Assembly: GCA_963730305.1 (NCBI GenBank)
Contig: CAVSRB010000008.1
Coordinates: 248,001 to 312,000 of the forward strand
Length of the DNA: 64,000 bases
From: CAMYMQ01 sp963730305
GTDB lineage: Bacteria > Pseudomonadota > Alphaproteobacteria > Bin65
Direction: 5' to 3'
A program made the translations under genes and the position numbers. Of the stretch, positions 7,227-17,544 are shown in pieces (the first letter of the stretch is position 1; each line of letters starts with the position of its first letter). The notes below the pieces were generated by a model. The model saw only the letters and a list, made by a program, of their open reading frames with translations, was not told the origin of the DNA and searched no databases.

Positions 7227-10196
7227 ATGCATCGGCCCGTTGAGCAGACAGTGAAGACGCAGGCGCGCTGGATCGCCCTGGCCATCGCCACGGCGGTCGT
7301 GATCGTGGTGCTGTCGACCACGTCGCCGCTGGTCGCGCTATTCCCGGCCTGGATCCGCGATTATCTGTCCGTGGCCTCGGACACCCACTGGTACGCGCTG
7401 TCGGGGCGCGACTTCCTGCTCGCCGTCGCGGCCTTCAGCATCCCCATCCTGCTGTTCGCCCGGCGTCACCGGCAGCTCGGCGAGGCGCGGCGCGCCCTCA
7501 AGGAACGCGAGGACCAGTTCGAGGCCTATTCCAAGGCCGCGCTCGACTGGTTCTGGGAAACCGACGAGAACCACCGGGTCACACTCATCTTCGGCGGCGC
7601 GGTCTCGAAGAAGAACCTCGACCCGAGCCGGTATGTCGGCAAGACGCGTCAGGATCTGGCGGGCGCCGCCCAGGTCGAGGCCAACGCCGAGGCCTGGGCC
7701 GAACATCAGGCGCTGCTCGACCGCCACGAGCCGTTCCGCGGTTTCGAGTACGAGATGATCGGCGCCGAGGGAAAGCTGCTGACCGTCAGCGTCAGCGGCG
7801 CGCCGCTGTTCGACGACGACGGCCGCTTCAAGGGCTACCGCGGCACCGGCACCGATATCACCGCCCTCAAGCGCGCCACCGAGGGCTCGCGGACCAGCGA
7901 GGCGCAGCTCTGGTCGATCATCAACAACGCGCCGCTGCTCGTCCTGCTCAAGGATACGGACGGCCGCTTCATCCACGTCAACAAGATGGCTTGCGAGGCC
8001 TTCGGCGCAAGCGAGGACGACCTGCTGGGCAAGACCAAGGCCGATATCTTCCCCGCGGAGGTGGCGGCGCAGTCCCTCGCGGACGACCGCTACGTGTTGG
8101 AACACCTCGCGCCGCGGCGCCGTGAGTTTCGATTCGAGACATGCGACGGCAGCCGCGAGTTCCTGTCGGTGAAATTCCCGGTGCTCGACCGCGACGGCGA
8201 AGCCGTCGGCCTCGGCGCGATCATGATGGACATCACCGACCGCAAGGAGCAGGAGCGCGCGCTGCGCGAAAGCGAGGCCCGGCTGCGCGACTTCGCGATC
8301 TCCGCGTCGGACTGGTTCTGGGAGACCGACGCGAACCTGCGACTGGCCAGGATCTCCGGCCGTTTCGACGACGGCAGCGACCACGCGCGCCAATACGCGA
8401 TCGGCAAAACCCGGATCGAGATCGCGAGCGCTGACGACGTCGCCCGGAACCCGGAGCGGTGGACCGAGCACCAGGCGATGCTGGAGCGCCGCGAGCCCTT
8501 CCGCTCGTTCGAATTCGAGATCGAGACCGCGAGCGGCGAGCGCCGCATTATCTCGACCAGCGGCGTACCGGTGTTCGACGAGGACGGGACGTTCACGGGC
8601 TATCGCGGCGGGGCAACCGACGTCACCGAACACCGCAAGGCCGAGCGTGAGGCCGCGGCGGCGCTGGAGCAGCTCGAGTTCCTCGCCAACAACGTCCCCG
8701 CCCTGATCGCCTATGTCGACCGCGACGGACGTTTCCAGCTCGTCAACCGCGAAGCCGAGGCCTGGTACGCGCGGCCGCGCGAGGAGATCGTCGGCCGGCA
8801 CATCAAGGAGATCTTCGACGCGGACAGCCTCGACGTCTTCGAGCCCTTCTATCGTGACGTCTTCGCCGGTCGCGAGGTGTCGTGCGAGCAGGAGCTGACC
8901 TATCCGGACGGCAAGACGCGCCGGGTCAACGTTCGCTGGGTCCCGCGGATGCGCGACGGTGCGTTCGACGGCTTCGTCGGCCTCGTCGTCGACGTGACCG
9001 AGCAGCACGCCCTGCAGGACACGCTGCGCCAGAGCCAGAAGATGGAAGCGCTCGGCCAGCTCACCGGCGGGGTCGCCCACGACTTCAACAACCTGCTGCT
9101 CGCCATCCAGGGCAACCTCGAGCTGCTGCGCGAGGAGTTTCCCGAGACCGCGCCGGTGCAGCGGTTCGTGTCCAACTCGCTGCACGGCGTCGGGCGCGCG
9201 GCGGATCTGACCCGCCGCCTGCTCGCTTTCTCCCGGCGGCAGCCCTTCTCGCCCGAGCCGGTCAGGATCGACAGCCTGGTCGAGGACCTGCAGGAGATGC
9301 TGTCGCGCATCCTGGAGGAATTGATCGGCGTCCGGGTCGAGACCAACGGCGGCAAGGTCGTCGCCATGACCGACCGCGGCCAGCTGGAGAACGCCATCCT
9401 CAACCTGGCCATCAACGCCCGGGACGCCATGCCCGACGGCGGCAGCCTGACGGTCACCAGCGACGCGGTGACGCTCGACGCCAAGTCGCTGGCCGGCTAC
9501 GAGAACGCCCGGCCGGGGCGGTACGCCCGGATCGCCATCACCGACACCGGCGGCGGCATGACGCCGGAGGTCCGCCGCCGCGCCTGCGAGCCGTTCTTCA
9601 CGACCAAGGATATCGGCGCGGGCACCGGTCTCGGCCTGAGCATGGTCCACGGCTTCGCCGAACAGTCCGAGGGCTTCGTCACCATCGACAGCGAGGTCGG
9701 CGAGGGCACGACGATCAGCCTGTTCCTTCCCCTGACAGACGAGCGGCCGGGCGCCGCCTGCGGCCCGGCCCGGCCCGCGCCGGCCGGCGGCAAGGGCCGG
9801 ATCCTGCTGGTCGAGGACGAGGCCCTGGTCCGCGAGGTCAACGTCCTGGCCTTGAACGCGCTCGGCTACACCGTCACCGAGGCGGCCAACGGCATCGAGG
9901 CGCTCCAGACGCTGCAGGCGGACAGCGCCTTCGACCTGCTGTTCACCGATATCGTCATGCCGGGCGGCCTCAGCGGGGTCGACCTGGTCGAGCGGGCCCG
10001 GCAACTGCGCCCCGGGATCAAGGCGATCATGGCCACGGGCCACGCCAGCCCGACCGAGCAGCCCGCCTTCGAGCGCATCCCGGACGTGCCGATCCTGCGC
10101 AAGCCGTTCAGCCGGGACCTGCTCGCCCGCAGCATCGAGGACCTGCTCGCCGACGCGGCCCGCGAGCCGAGCCGGGCCCGGACCGTCACCGCCTGA
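7227..10196 (+). CDS. Multi-PAS hybrid sensor histidine kinase/response regulator
   Basis: A 989-residue hybrid kinase. Two N-terminal hydrophobic segments (about 16-38 and 62-78) anchor it in the membrane with almost no periplasmic sensor, so sensing is probably cytoplasmic through four PAS domains (about 95-215, 225-340, 350-480, 490-610). PAS 1 and PAS 3 are near-duplicates, sharing the DWFWETD signature. HisKA follows with GGVAHDFNNLL (His618), then the HATPase boxes NLAINARDAMPDGG, DTGGGM and GTGLGLSMVHGF. The C-terminal REC domain starts at about 860 (ILLVEDEALV), with phospho-acceptor D908 in FTDIVMP and Lys in LRKPF. A GGAGG ribosome site precedes the ATG. It follows two receiver-only proteins, its likely partners. 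Confidence 0.96.
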   Translation: MHRPVEQTVKTQARWIALAIATAVVIVVLSTTSPLVALFPAWIRDYLSVASDTHWYALSGRDFLLAVAAFSIPILLFARRHRQLGEARRALKEREDQFEAYSKAALDWFWETDENHRVTLIFGGAVSKKNLDPSRYVGKTRQDLAGAAQVEANAEAWAEHQALLDRHEPFRGFEYEMIGAEGKLLTVSVSGAPLFDDDGRFKGYRGTGTDITALKRATEGSRTSEAQLWSIINNAPLLVLLKDTDGRFIHVNKMACEAFGASEDDLLGKTKADIFPAEVAAQSLADDRYVLEHLAPRRREFRFETCDGSREFLSVKFPVLDRDGEAVGLGAIMMDITDRKEQERALRESEARLRDFAISASDWFWETDANLRLARISGRFDDGSDHARQYAIGKTRIEIASADDVARNPERWTEHQAMLERREPFRSFEFEIETASGERRIISTSGVPVFDEDGTFTGYRGGATDVTEHRKAEREAAAALEQLEFLANNVPALIAYVDRDGRFQLVNREAEAWYARPREEIVGRHIKEIFDADSLDVFEPFYRDVFAGREVSCEQELTYPDGKTRRVNVRWVPRMRDGAFDGFVGLVVDVTEQHALQDTLRQSQKMEALGQLTGGVAHDFNNLLLAIQGNLELLREEFPETAPVQRFVSNSLHGVGRAADLTRRLLAFSRRQPFSPEPVRIDSLVEDLQEMLSRILEELIGVRVETNGGKVVAMTDRGQLENAILNLAINARDAMPDGGSLTVTSDAVTLDAKSLAGYENARPGRYARIAITDTGGGMTPEVRRRACEPFFTTKDIGAGTGLGLSMVHGFAEQSEGFVTIDSEVGEGTTISLFLPLTDERPGAACGPARPAPAGGKGRILLVEDEALVREVNVLALNALGYTVTEAANGIEALQTLQADSAFDLLFTDIVMPGGLSGVDLVERARQLRPGIKAIMATGHASPTEQPAFERIPDVPILRKPFSRDLLARSIEDLLADAAREPSRARTVTA

Positions 10197-10320
10197 CCCG
10201 CCTTTCGGCCGCCGGCGATTGGGGTTGGCGGGACCGAAGTCTCCCCTCTATCGTTGCGCCGCACGCGGGCGCCCCGACACGATCGGGCCCGCCCGCACCA
10301 ACTACGAAACGGGAGGCGAG

Positions 10321-10716
10321 ATGGCGCCGCACAGGGTTTCTCTACACGTCGAGGGGGTCGAGCACGTCGCGCCGATCCCGATGGGCGCGCGGGTCGGCAA
10401 CATGGTGTTCTCGTCGGGGATCATGGGCAGGGACCCGGCCACCGGCGAGGTGCCCGACGGCGCCGCGGCCCAGGCGCGGCTGGCCTTCGCCAACATGAAG
10501 ACCCTGATCGAGAACGCCGGCGGCACCCTGGCCGATATCGGCCACGTCCGCGTGCTGATGAAGGACGAGACGGTGCGCGAGCACGTCAACCCGCCGTGGC
10601 TCGAATTCTTCCCCGACCCCGACGACCGGCCGGCGCGTCACGCGGTGGTCCAGCCGCTGCGCGGCAAGATGGTGGTCCAGCTCGAGATGATCGCGGTATT
10701 GCGCGACGGCGCCTGA
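10321..10716 (+). CDS. RidA/YjgF family protein
   Basis: A 131-residue Rid-family protein. RidA enzymes are trimers that hydrolyse reactive imines and enamines formed by PLP enzymes; many paralogs have other roles. Visible family features are GNMVFSSGIMGRDPATGEVP near the start, AFANMKTLIENAGGTLADIGHVRVLM in the middle, and the C-terminal RHAVVQPL. The catalytic Arg of true RidA is expected in a segment here reading PDDRPARHAVV, so activity is plausible but not certain. The ATG at 10321 has a strong ribosome site (GGGAGGCGAG). It converges with the carbamate kinase gene. Confidence 0.9.
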   Translation: MAPHRVSLHVEGVEHVAPIPMGARVGNMVFSSGIMGRDPATGEVPDGAAAQARLAFANMKTLIENAGGTLADIGHVRVLMKDETVREHVNPPWLEFFPDPDDRPARHAVVQPLRGKMVVQLEMIAVLRDGA

Positions 10717-10728
10717 GGCCAGACGCGC

Positions 10729-11628
10729 TTAGCGGTCCGCGGTGATCCGCGTGCCGCCGTCGCCGCGCGCCAGCGCCGCCGCGTCCTGCAGCCGCCCGAT
10801 CACCGCCGCGCCGCCGGTCGACCCGGCGAACCACAGGGCCGCAGCGACCTTGGGGCCCATCGATCCGTCCGGCAGGTCGAGCGCAGCCGCGTCGGCCTCG
10901 GTCAGGGCCGCGATGCGCGCGGCGTCGGCGGCGCCCCAACGGCGGTAGACGCCGTCGACATCGGTCAACAGCAGCAGCAGGTCCGCGCCGAGCGCCGCGG
11001 CCAGTCGGGCCGAGGTCCGGTCCTTGTCGATCACCGCCTCGACCCCGCGCAGCCGGCCGTCGTCGCGGACCACCGGAATGCCGCCGCCGCCCGCGCAGAT
11101 CGGCACCACGCCGGCCTCGACCAGGGTCGCGATCGTGGCCTCCTCGACGATCCGCCGCGGCGCCGGAGACGGCACGACGCGCCGCCAACCGCCGCCTTCC
11201 GGCGCGCCGCGCCAGCCGGTCCGCGCCGCCAGCGCGCGCCAGTCGGCCTCGGCATAGACCGGGCCGATCGGCTTGGTCGGCGCGGCGAAGGCGGGATCAT
11301 GGGCATCGACCTCGACCATGGTCAGCAGGGTGACGAAGGCGCGCGCGGGGCACGCGTTGATCAGCTCCTGCGCCAGCAGGTAGCCGACCATGCCCTCCGA
11401 TTCCGCGCCGAGCACGTCGAGCGGCTCGGCCCCGTGGGCCGCCGCGGCCTGTTCGGCGAGCAGGCCGATCTGCGGGCCGTTGCCATGGGTGACGACGAGC
11501 GCGTGTTCGGCGGCGAGCGGCGCCAGCGCCCGCGCCGCGGCCTGAGCATTGGCGCGCTGGGTGGCGATGTCGAGTGGCTCGCCTCGGCGCAGCAGGGCGT
11601 TGCCGCCGAGCGCGACGACGATCTTCAT
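10729..11628 (-). CDS. arcC: Carbamate kinase
   Basis: Carbamate kinase transfers phosphate between carbamoyl phosphate and ADP, usually making ATP in fermentative arginine or allantoin use. The 299-residue protein shows MKIVVALGGNALLRRGE at the start, VVTHGNGPQIGLLAEQ, the CAGGGGIPV glycine loop, AVIDKDRTSA and LLLTDVDGVY, all hallmarks of the amino-acid kinase fold. Its start overlaps the stop of the cyclic-2,3-diphosphoglycerate-synthetase-like gene by 4 bases, so the two are translationally coupled. No arginine deiminase or ornithine carbamoyltransferase gene is nearby, so the source of carbamoyl phosphate is unclear. Confidence 0.95.
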   Translation of the reverse strand: MKIVVALGGNALLRRGEPLDIATQRANAQAAARALAPLAAEHALVVTHGNGPQIGLLAEQAAAAHGAEPLDVLGAESEGMVGYLLAQELINACPARAFVTLLTMVEVDAHDPAFAAPTKPIGPVYAEADWRALAARTGWRGAPEGGGWRRVVPSPAPRRIVEEATIATLVEAGVVPICAGGGGIPVVRDDGRLRGVEAVIDKDRTSARLAAALGADLLLLLTDVDGVYRRWGAADAARIAALTEADAAALDLPDGSMGPKVAAALWFAGSTGGAAVIGRLQDAAALARGDGGTRITADR

Positions 11629-12990
11629 CCGGCTCCGGTCCCGCCGGCCGCCAGGCCCGTTTCGCCCAGCCAGCGGTCGACGATATCGCCGAGATAGGGC
11701 GCGCCGTGGTCGGCATAGTCGTAGCGGACCCGGACGACCGGCAGCCTTATGTCGAGGATCCGCGCCAGGTCGATCGGCGTCGCCGCGACCACGACCTCGG
11801 CATCCGAACCGTCGATGGTCTCGGCCAGCGCCTGGCGCTGCGCGTCGCTGTAGCCGGTCGCCGGCAGGACCGCGCCGATATGGGGATACTGGCGGTAGAC
11901 CGCGGCGATGCCGCCGGCCGCCGACGCGCGCGGATCGACGATGGTGACATCGCCGAGCGCGGAGACCGCGGCGTAGCCGGCGCCGTGGGGCATGCCGCCG
12001 TGGGTGATGGTCGGCCCGTCCTCGACCACCAGCACCCGCCGGCCGCGCACCGCCTCGGCGTCGTCGAGCGCGACCGCCGAAGCGGCATCGACGATCGGCG
12101 CGCCCGGCCGGATCGCCGCGACCGCGTCGTGCAGCGCGGCGACCTGGTCCGCCCCGGCGGCGTTGGCCTTGGCGACGACGACCACGTCGGCCATGCGCAG
12201 CACCGCCTCGCCGGGGTGGTGAGTGGTCAGCTGGTCAGGGCGCAGCGCGTCGACCAGGACGATGTGCAGGTCGGGCCGGACGAAGGGGAAGTCGTTGTTG
12301 CCGCCGTCCCACACGATGACGTCGGCCTCCGCCTCGGCCCGCCCCAGGATGGCGCGGTAGTCGACCCCGGCGAAGACCACACCGCCGGCGGCAACGTGCG
12401 GCTCGTATTCCTCGCGCTCCTCGATGGTGCAGTCGGCAGCGTCCATGTCGGCGACCGTGGCGAAGCGCTGGACCGCCTGCCGGGACAGATCGCCATAGGG
12501 CATCGGGTGGCGCAGCACGCCGACCCGCAGGCCCCGGCCGGTCAGCCGGCGCGACAGCCAGCGCGCGGTCTGCGACTTGCCGCAGCCGGTGCGAACCGCC
12601 GACACCGCGACCACCGGCTTGTCGCTCTTCAGCATGGTCCCGTGCGGGCCGGCGATGGCGAAGTCGGCGCCGCCGGCAAGCGCGCGGGAGCCCGCGTGCA
12701 TGACCGTCTGGTGGGGCACGTCGCTGTAGGCGAACAGCACCCGGTCGACCCGCTCGCGCGCGCAGATCGCCTCCAGGTCGGCCTCGGCCTCGATCGGGAT
12801 GCCGTCGGGATAGAGCGTCGCCGGCCAGCGCCGGCGGATAGCGCCGGCCGCCGATGCCCGGGATCTGCGCCGCGGTGAAGGCGACCACCCGGACCTCGGG
12901 CCGGTCCCGGTAAAGCATGTTGAAGTTATGGAAGTCGCGCCCGGCCGCGCCCATGATCAGGACGCGGTCGGGCTGTTTCGATCCCGTCAT
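11625..12990 (-). CDS. Cyclic 2,3-diphosphoglycerate synthetase-like GTPase (frameshifted)
   Basis: The protein resembles the family annotated as cyclic 2,3-diphosphoglycerate synthetase, known biochemically from methanogenic archaea; the bacterial homologs have no settled function. The N-terminal part reads MTGSKQPDRVLIMGAAGRDF then FTAAQIPGIGGRRYP. A P-loop-like stretch VSAVRTGCGKSQTARW and WDGGNNDFPFVRPDLHIVLVD follow. The reading frame breaks at about 12819, where one extra base separates the N-terminal frame from the continuation TLYPDGIPIEAEADLEAI; the rest is intact to 11625. This is probably a sequence error. It overlaps arcC by 4 bases, a pairing that points to a shared phosphoryl or carbamoyl function. 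Confidence 0.8.
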
Positions 12991-13100
12991 TCGCCGCTCC
13001 GAGGGTAAGACCTGCGCATCTGCACCCAGCGCCGATCCAACCACCAATCCGGGGCCGCTGCCAAGGGCGGTGTGGGGGACGAGCCGGGGGCGCCCGGCTC

Positions 13101-13139
13101 ACTCCTCGTCCCCACTCCTCGTCCTCACTCCTCGTCGAT
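13101..13139. repeat. 13-bp tandem triplication of the RND gene's 3' end
   Basis: Three copies of ACTCCTCGTC(C/G)NN run at a 13-base period across the stop codon of the RND transporter gene (minus strand: GACGAGGAGTGAG repeated). The last sense codons and the stop are thus copied beyond the gene end. The third copy places a TGA in a different frame. Confidence 0.7.
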
Positions 13140-16100
13140 CGGCACGGCTCCCTCCTGCACCGCGAAGCCCCGGTGGTCGTCCCGCAGCCAGACATAGATC
13201 GCGGGGATCACCAGCAGGGTCAGCGCGGTCGACGAGGCGAGGCCGAACAACAGCGAGATCGCCAGGCCCTGGAAGATCGGGTCGAGCAGGATCACCGCCG
13301 CGCCGATCATCGCCGCCAGCGCGGTCAGCAGGATCGGCCGGAAACGGACCGCGCCCGCCTCCAGCAGGCATTCGCGCAAGGGTGTCCCCTGCGCTTGCCG
13401 CGCCCGGATGAAGTCGACCAGCAGGATCGAGTTGCGCACGATGATGCCGGCGAGCGCGATGAAGCCGATCATCGACGTCGCCGTGAACGGCGCCCCGAAC
13501 ATCCAGTGTCCGAGCATGATGCCGATCAGCGTGAGCGGCACCGGCACCAGGATCAGCAAGGGCAGCTTGAAGCTGCCGAACTGGGCGACGACCAGCAGGT
13601 AGATGCCGAGGATGGCGATACCAAAGGCGATGCCCATGTCGCGGAAGGTGACGAAGGTGACCTCCCACTCGCCGTCCCACAGCAGGCTGACCTTGGATTC
13701 GTCCTTCGGTTGGCCGGCATAGCGGACCATGGGGCTTCAGCCCCTTGGGCCAGGTGGTCTGGTCGATCAGGTCCTCGACCGCGAGCATGCCGTAGATCGG
13801 CGCCTCGAACCGGCCCGCCAGCTCCGCCGTCACCATCTCGAGGAAGTGGCCGTCGCGGCGGAACAGCGGGTAGGACGCGATCTCGCGCTTGAGGTTCACC
13901 ACCTCGGCCAGCTCGACGTTCTTCTTGCGACCGGGCACCGGCGTGCTCATCAGCCGCTCGCTCGGGAACATCTCGCCCTTGGGCAGGCGGACCTTGATCT
14001 CGATCGGCGTCGTGCCCTCGCCGCGGTGCGAATAGCCGATCCGCGCGCCGCGGAGCAGCGTGGCGATGGTGTCGTACACCGCCTGGTGCTCGACGCCGTA
14101 GAACTCGAGGTTCTGTTCGTTGATGGAGAAGCGCAGCCGCTCCTGACGGACGCCGAAGGAATCGTCGACGTCGACCAGGAAGCCGGTCTTGTGGAACAGG
14201 CCCTTCACCTTGCGCGCGATCTCGCGCCGGATCTTGGCGGTCGGGCCGTAGATCTCCGCGATCAGGGTCGCCAGCACGGGCGGCCCCGGCGGCACCTCGA
14301 CCACCTTGATCGACGTACCCTTGGGCGTCGTCAGCCCCTTGAGCCGGTGGCGGATGTCGAGCGCGATCTCGTGGCTGGTGCGGTCGCGCTCGCCCTTGGG
14401 CTTGAGGTTGATCTGCAGGTCGCCCTGCTCCGGCTGGGCGCGCAGGAAGTAGTGGCGGACCAGGCCGTTGAAGCTGAACGGCGACGCCGTGCCCGCGTAG
14501 AGCTGGATCGAGGTCAGCTCGGGCAGCTTCTCCAGCCGCTTGGCGGCGGCGGCGAGCACCCGCTCGGTCGCCTCGAGCGTGCTGCCCTCGGGCAGGTCGA
14601 CCACGACCTGGACCTCGGACTTGTTGTCGAACGGCAGCAGCTTGACCGTGACGTCGCGGGTGTAGAACAGCGCCATCGACGCCAGGGTGGCGACCAGCAC
14701 CGCGAGCAGGAACAGCTTGGAGCGCAGCCGGCCGGTCAGCAGCGGCCGGGCGACGCGCAGGTAGAAGCGGCCGAGCAGGCCGATTCGCTCACCGCTGTGG
14801 CCTGCGCCCTCCTGGGCGATGCGGGTGGCGTGACGCCCGGCGACCTTGAGCAGCAGCCAGGGCGTGATCATCACCGCGACGAAGAAGGAGAACACCATCG
14901 CCGCCGACGCGTTGGCGGGGATCGGGCTCATGTACGGCCCCATCAGCCCGGAGACGAACATCATCGGCAGCAGCGCGACGATGATGGTCAGCGTGGCGAT
15001 GATGGTCGGGTTGCCGACCTCGGCGACGGCGTCGATCGCCGCGCGCACCGCGTCCTTCTTCCCCTGCGACCAGTGTCGGACGATGTTCTCGACCACGACG
15101 ATGGCGTCGTCGACCAGGATGCCGATCGAGAAGATCAGCGCGAACAGACTGACCCGGTTGATGGTGTAGCCCATCAGCCAGGACGCGAAGAGGGTCAGCA
15201 GGATGGTGGTCGGGATCACCACCATGACCACGATGCCCTCGCGCCAGCCGAGCGCGATGGCGATCAGCACGACGATCGAGATGGTCGCCAGCGCCAGGTG
15301 GAACAGCAGCTCGTTGGCCTTGTCGTCCGCGGTCGCGCCGTAGTTGCGCGTGACGATGACGTCGATGTCCTTGGGCAGCTGCTGCTTCTTGAGCAGCGCC
15401 AGCCGCTGGAGCACCGCCTCGGCGACGTTGACCGCGTTGGCGCCCTTGCGCTTGGCCAGCGCGATGGTGACCGCGGGCCGCCGGGTATAGTGGCCCTTGG
15501 CGTCCTTGGCGAAGTGCCAGACCCGGTGCTCGGCCGGCGCGGCGCCGACGACGATCTTGGCGACGTCCTTGACGTAGACCGGGCGGCCGTCGCTGGTGGT
15601 GACGACCAGCAGGCCGACGTCGGGCGTGCCCTGCAGGGTCTGGCCGGCGACGACCGGGCGGTTCTTGCCCGCCTCGCGCAACGAGCCGACCGAGAAGGAG
15701 CGGTTGGCCGCCTTCAGCTTGGAGACGAGCTGGTTGAGGGTGACGCCGTAGAGCGACAGCAGCTGCGGGTCCGGCTCGATCCGGATCTGGCTGGCCCGGC
15801 CGCCGACCATGTAGGCGGTGCCGACGTCCTTCACCTTGATCAGCTCGTGCAGCAGCTTCTCGCTGACCACGTGCAGCGCGTTGTCGTCCCAGCGCGAGGC
15901 GGCCGAATTCTTGGGCACCACGGTCAGGGTCAGGATCGCGACGTCGTCGATGCCGCGGCCGACGATCAGCGGCTCGGGGATGCCGATCGGGATGCGGTTG
16001 ATGTTGGCGCGGATCTTGTCGTGGACGCGGACGATGGCGCGGTCGAAGTCGGTGCCGACCTTGAACCGCACGGTGGTCACCACGCGGTCGTCCATCGTCT

Positions 16101-16362
16101 GGGTATAGACGTGCTTGACCCCGTCGATCGCCTTGACGATGTCCTCGAGCGGCTTGGTGACCAGCTCGACCGCGTCGTCGGCCTTGAGGCCGTCGGCGTT
16201 GACGAAGATGTCGACCATCGGCACGCTGATCTGCGGCTCTTCCTCGCGCGGCAGCGACGTCAGCGCGATCATGCCGACCAGCAGCGACGCGATCAGGATG
16301 AGCGGCGTCAGCGGCGACCGGATGAACGCCGCGGTGATCGACCCCGAAATGCCCCGCTTCAT
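13125..16362 (-). CDS. RND efflux transporter permease, AcrB/HAE-type (frameshifted)
   Basis: An inner-membrane resistance-nodulation-division pump, about 1,080 residues when the frame is repaired. It starts MKRGISGSITAAFIRSPLTPL with the first helix and the LPREEEPQISVPMV segment, and has the TM4 motif FSIGILVDDAIVVVENIV with the proton-relay Asp pair. The C-terminal half includes FTATSMIGFIALAGIIVRNSILLVDF. The frame breaks at a run of four G (13731-13734); removing one base joins WPKGLKP to MVRYAGQPKDESKV, so this is most likely a homopolymer error. Its ATG overlaps the adaptor gene's stop by 4 bases. No outer-membrane TolC partner is adjacent. Confidence 0.9.
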
Positions 16363-17381
16363 GGCTTGACCAGCACGTCGCCGGCGCGCAGGCCCGACAG
16401 GATCTCGATCATGTCACCCCGGCGCGGGCCGGGCTGGACGACCACTTCGGTGCCGCCCTTGAGCTTCACGAAGTCGGCGCCCATGCGGCGGTAGACGAAA
16501 TCGGCCGGGACCAGGAAGGTCTCGCGTGTGCCGGTCGAGACGAAGGTCAGCACCCGCTCGCCCACGAAGAAGCCGCCGAGCCCGGCGACGTCGACGTCGG
16601 CGACCACGCGGCCCTGGTCGAGCTCCGGATAGACCTGGACGACCTTGCCCTTCGTCAGGCCCGGATCGGTCGCGGCCATGCCGCGGCGGCCGACCAGCAC
16701 CTCGTCGCCGTCCTTGATGAAGCGGGCGTGCCGCTCGGGCAGCAGCAGGCGCAGCCGGTAGGCGTCGACCGTGATGGTCGCGATCTTCTCGCCCGCGAGC
16801 ACGACGCTGCCGGCGGTGACGTGGACGTGGAGCACGCGGCCGTCGCGCGGCGACAGCACCTGGCCTTCCTTGAGCTGTTCGAGGATCAGCGACCGCTCGG
16901 CCTTCTGGGCGGCGAGCTGGCCTTCGACCACGCCGAGCCGGCTGACCGCCTCGTCGAGCCGCGCCTGGGTCGCCGCGCCGGTCTCGCGCAGGCGCTGGAT
17001 GCGGGTCAGTTCCTGCTTGGCGAGGGTGAGCTGCGCCTCGCTGGCCCGGATCTGGGCCTCGACCGCGGCCTGGCGCAGCGGCAGCTTGGGATCGCGCACC
17101 GTGGCGATGACCTGCCCGGCCTTGACCAGGCTGCCCTCGTCGACCTTGAGCGTCTCGATCGTGCCCGCGATGCGCGAGCGCGCGACCGTGACGTCCTTGC
17201 CCTCGACGGTCGCGAACACCGCCTTGAGGTCGCGCACCGTGCCGAGCTTGACCGTGAATTCGGCCGGTTCCGCCGCCCGTGCCGGCGCCGAAAGCACCGG
17301 CCCGGCCAGCATCGCGCCGGCAAGCATGGCGAGCGCCAATCGCCCGCGCGCCGCCGCGCCTGTCCCCCACCCAAGTCTCAT
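16359..17381 (-). CDS. RND efflux periplasmic adaptor (HlyD/MFP family)
   Basis: Membrane fusion protein that bridges the RND pump and the outer membrane channel. The ATG at 17381 is preferred over one at 17459 because it gives a clean signal peptide (MRLGWGT...LAMLAGAMLAGPVLSAPARA) with GGAG upstream. The mature part has a biotinyl-lipoyl half (VAR SRIAGTIETLKVDEGSLVKAGQVIATV), a long helical hairpin (about residues 95-165), the second lipoyl half (SPRDGRVLHVHVTAGSVV), a beta-barrel, and a membrane-proximal domain ending in GLRAGDVLVKP. About 340 residues is normal length. It is the first gene of a two-gene operon with the pump. An FNR-type box lies about 150 bases upstream. Confidence 0.92.
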   Translation of the reverse strand: MRLGWGTGAAARGRLALAMLAGAMLAGPVLSAPARAAEPAEFTVKLGTVRDLKAVFATVEGKDVTVARSRIAGTIETLKVDEGSLVKAGQVIATVRDPKLPLRQAAVEAQIRASEAQLTLAKQELTRIQRLRETGAATQARLDEAVSRLGVVEGQLAAQKAERSLILEQLKEGQVLSPRDGRVLHVHVTAGSVVLAGEKIATITVDAYRLRLLLPERHARFIKDGDEVLVGRRGMAATDPGLTKGKVVQVYPELDQGRVVADVDVAGLGGFFVGERVLTFVSTGTRETFLVPADFVYRRMGADFVKLKGGTEVVVQPGPRRGDMIEILSGLRAGDVLVKP

Positions 17382-17530
17382 CGCGTCGCTCCAGTTCGCC
17401 GCCTGCCCGTGGCGAAGATACCACGGCGCGGCCGTTCGCCGGCCGCGGTATTGCCCCACGGAACACCGCCCAAATGGTATTCCGCACTTACATTAGAGAA
17501 ATATAATATACCAAATCGCGATTGTAAGCC

Positions 17531-17544
17531 TTGAGCAAGATCAA
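17531..17544 (-). promoter_or_regulatory. FNR/FixK-type box upstream of the efflux operon
   Basis: TTGAGCAAGATCAA fits the TTGA-N6-TCAA pattern of CRP/FNR-family regulators. On the minus strand a TATTAT hexamer (17503-17508) lies where a -10 box would be if the FNR site were centred at -41.5, the classic activating position. The target would be the adaptor/RND operon. uvrB on the other strand is an alternative but lacks matching spacing. Confidence 0.5.

Noticed and set aside
7338..10043. A 901-codon minus-strand frame opposite the hybrid kinase
   Set aside because: It is antisense to a protein with perfect PAS, HisKA, HATPase and REC motifs, and has shadow-like composition.
13729..16494. 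A 921-codon plus-strand frame opposite the RND gene
   Set aside because: It is an antisense shadow with repetitive Asp/Gly/Arg/Gln composition and no domain.
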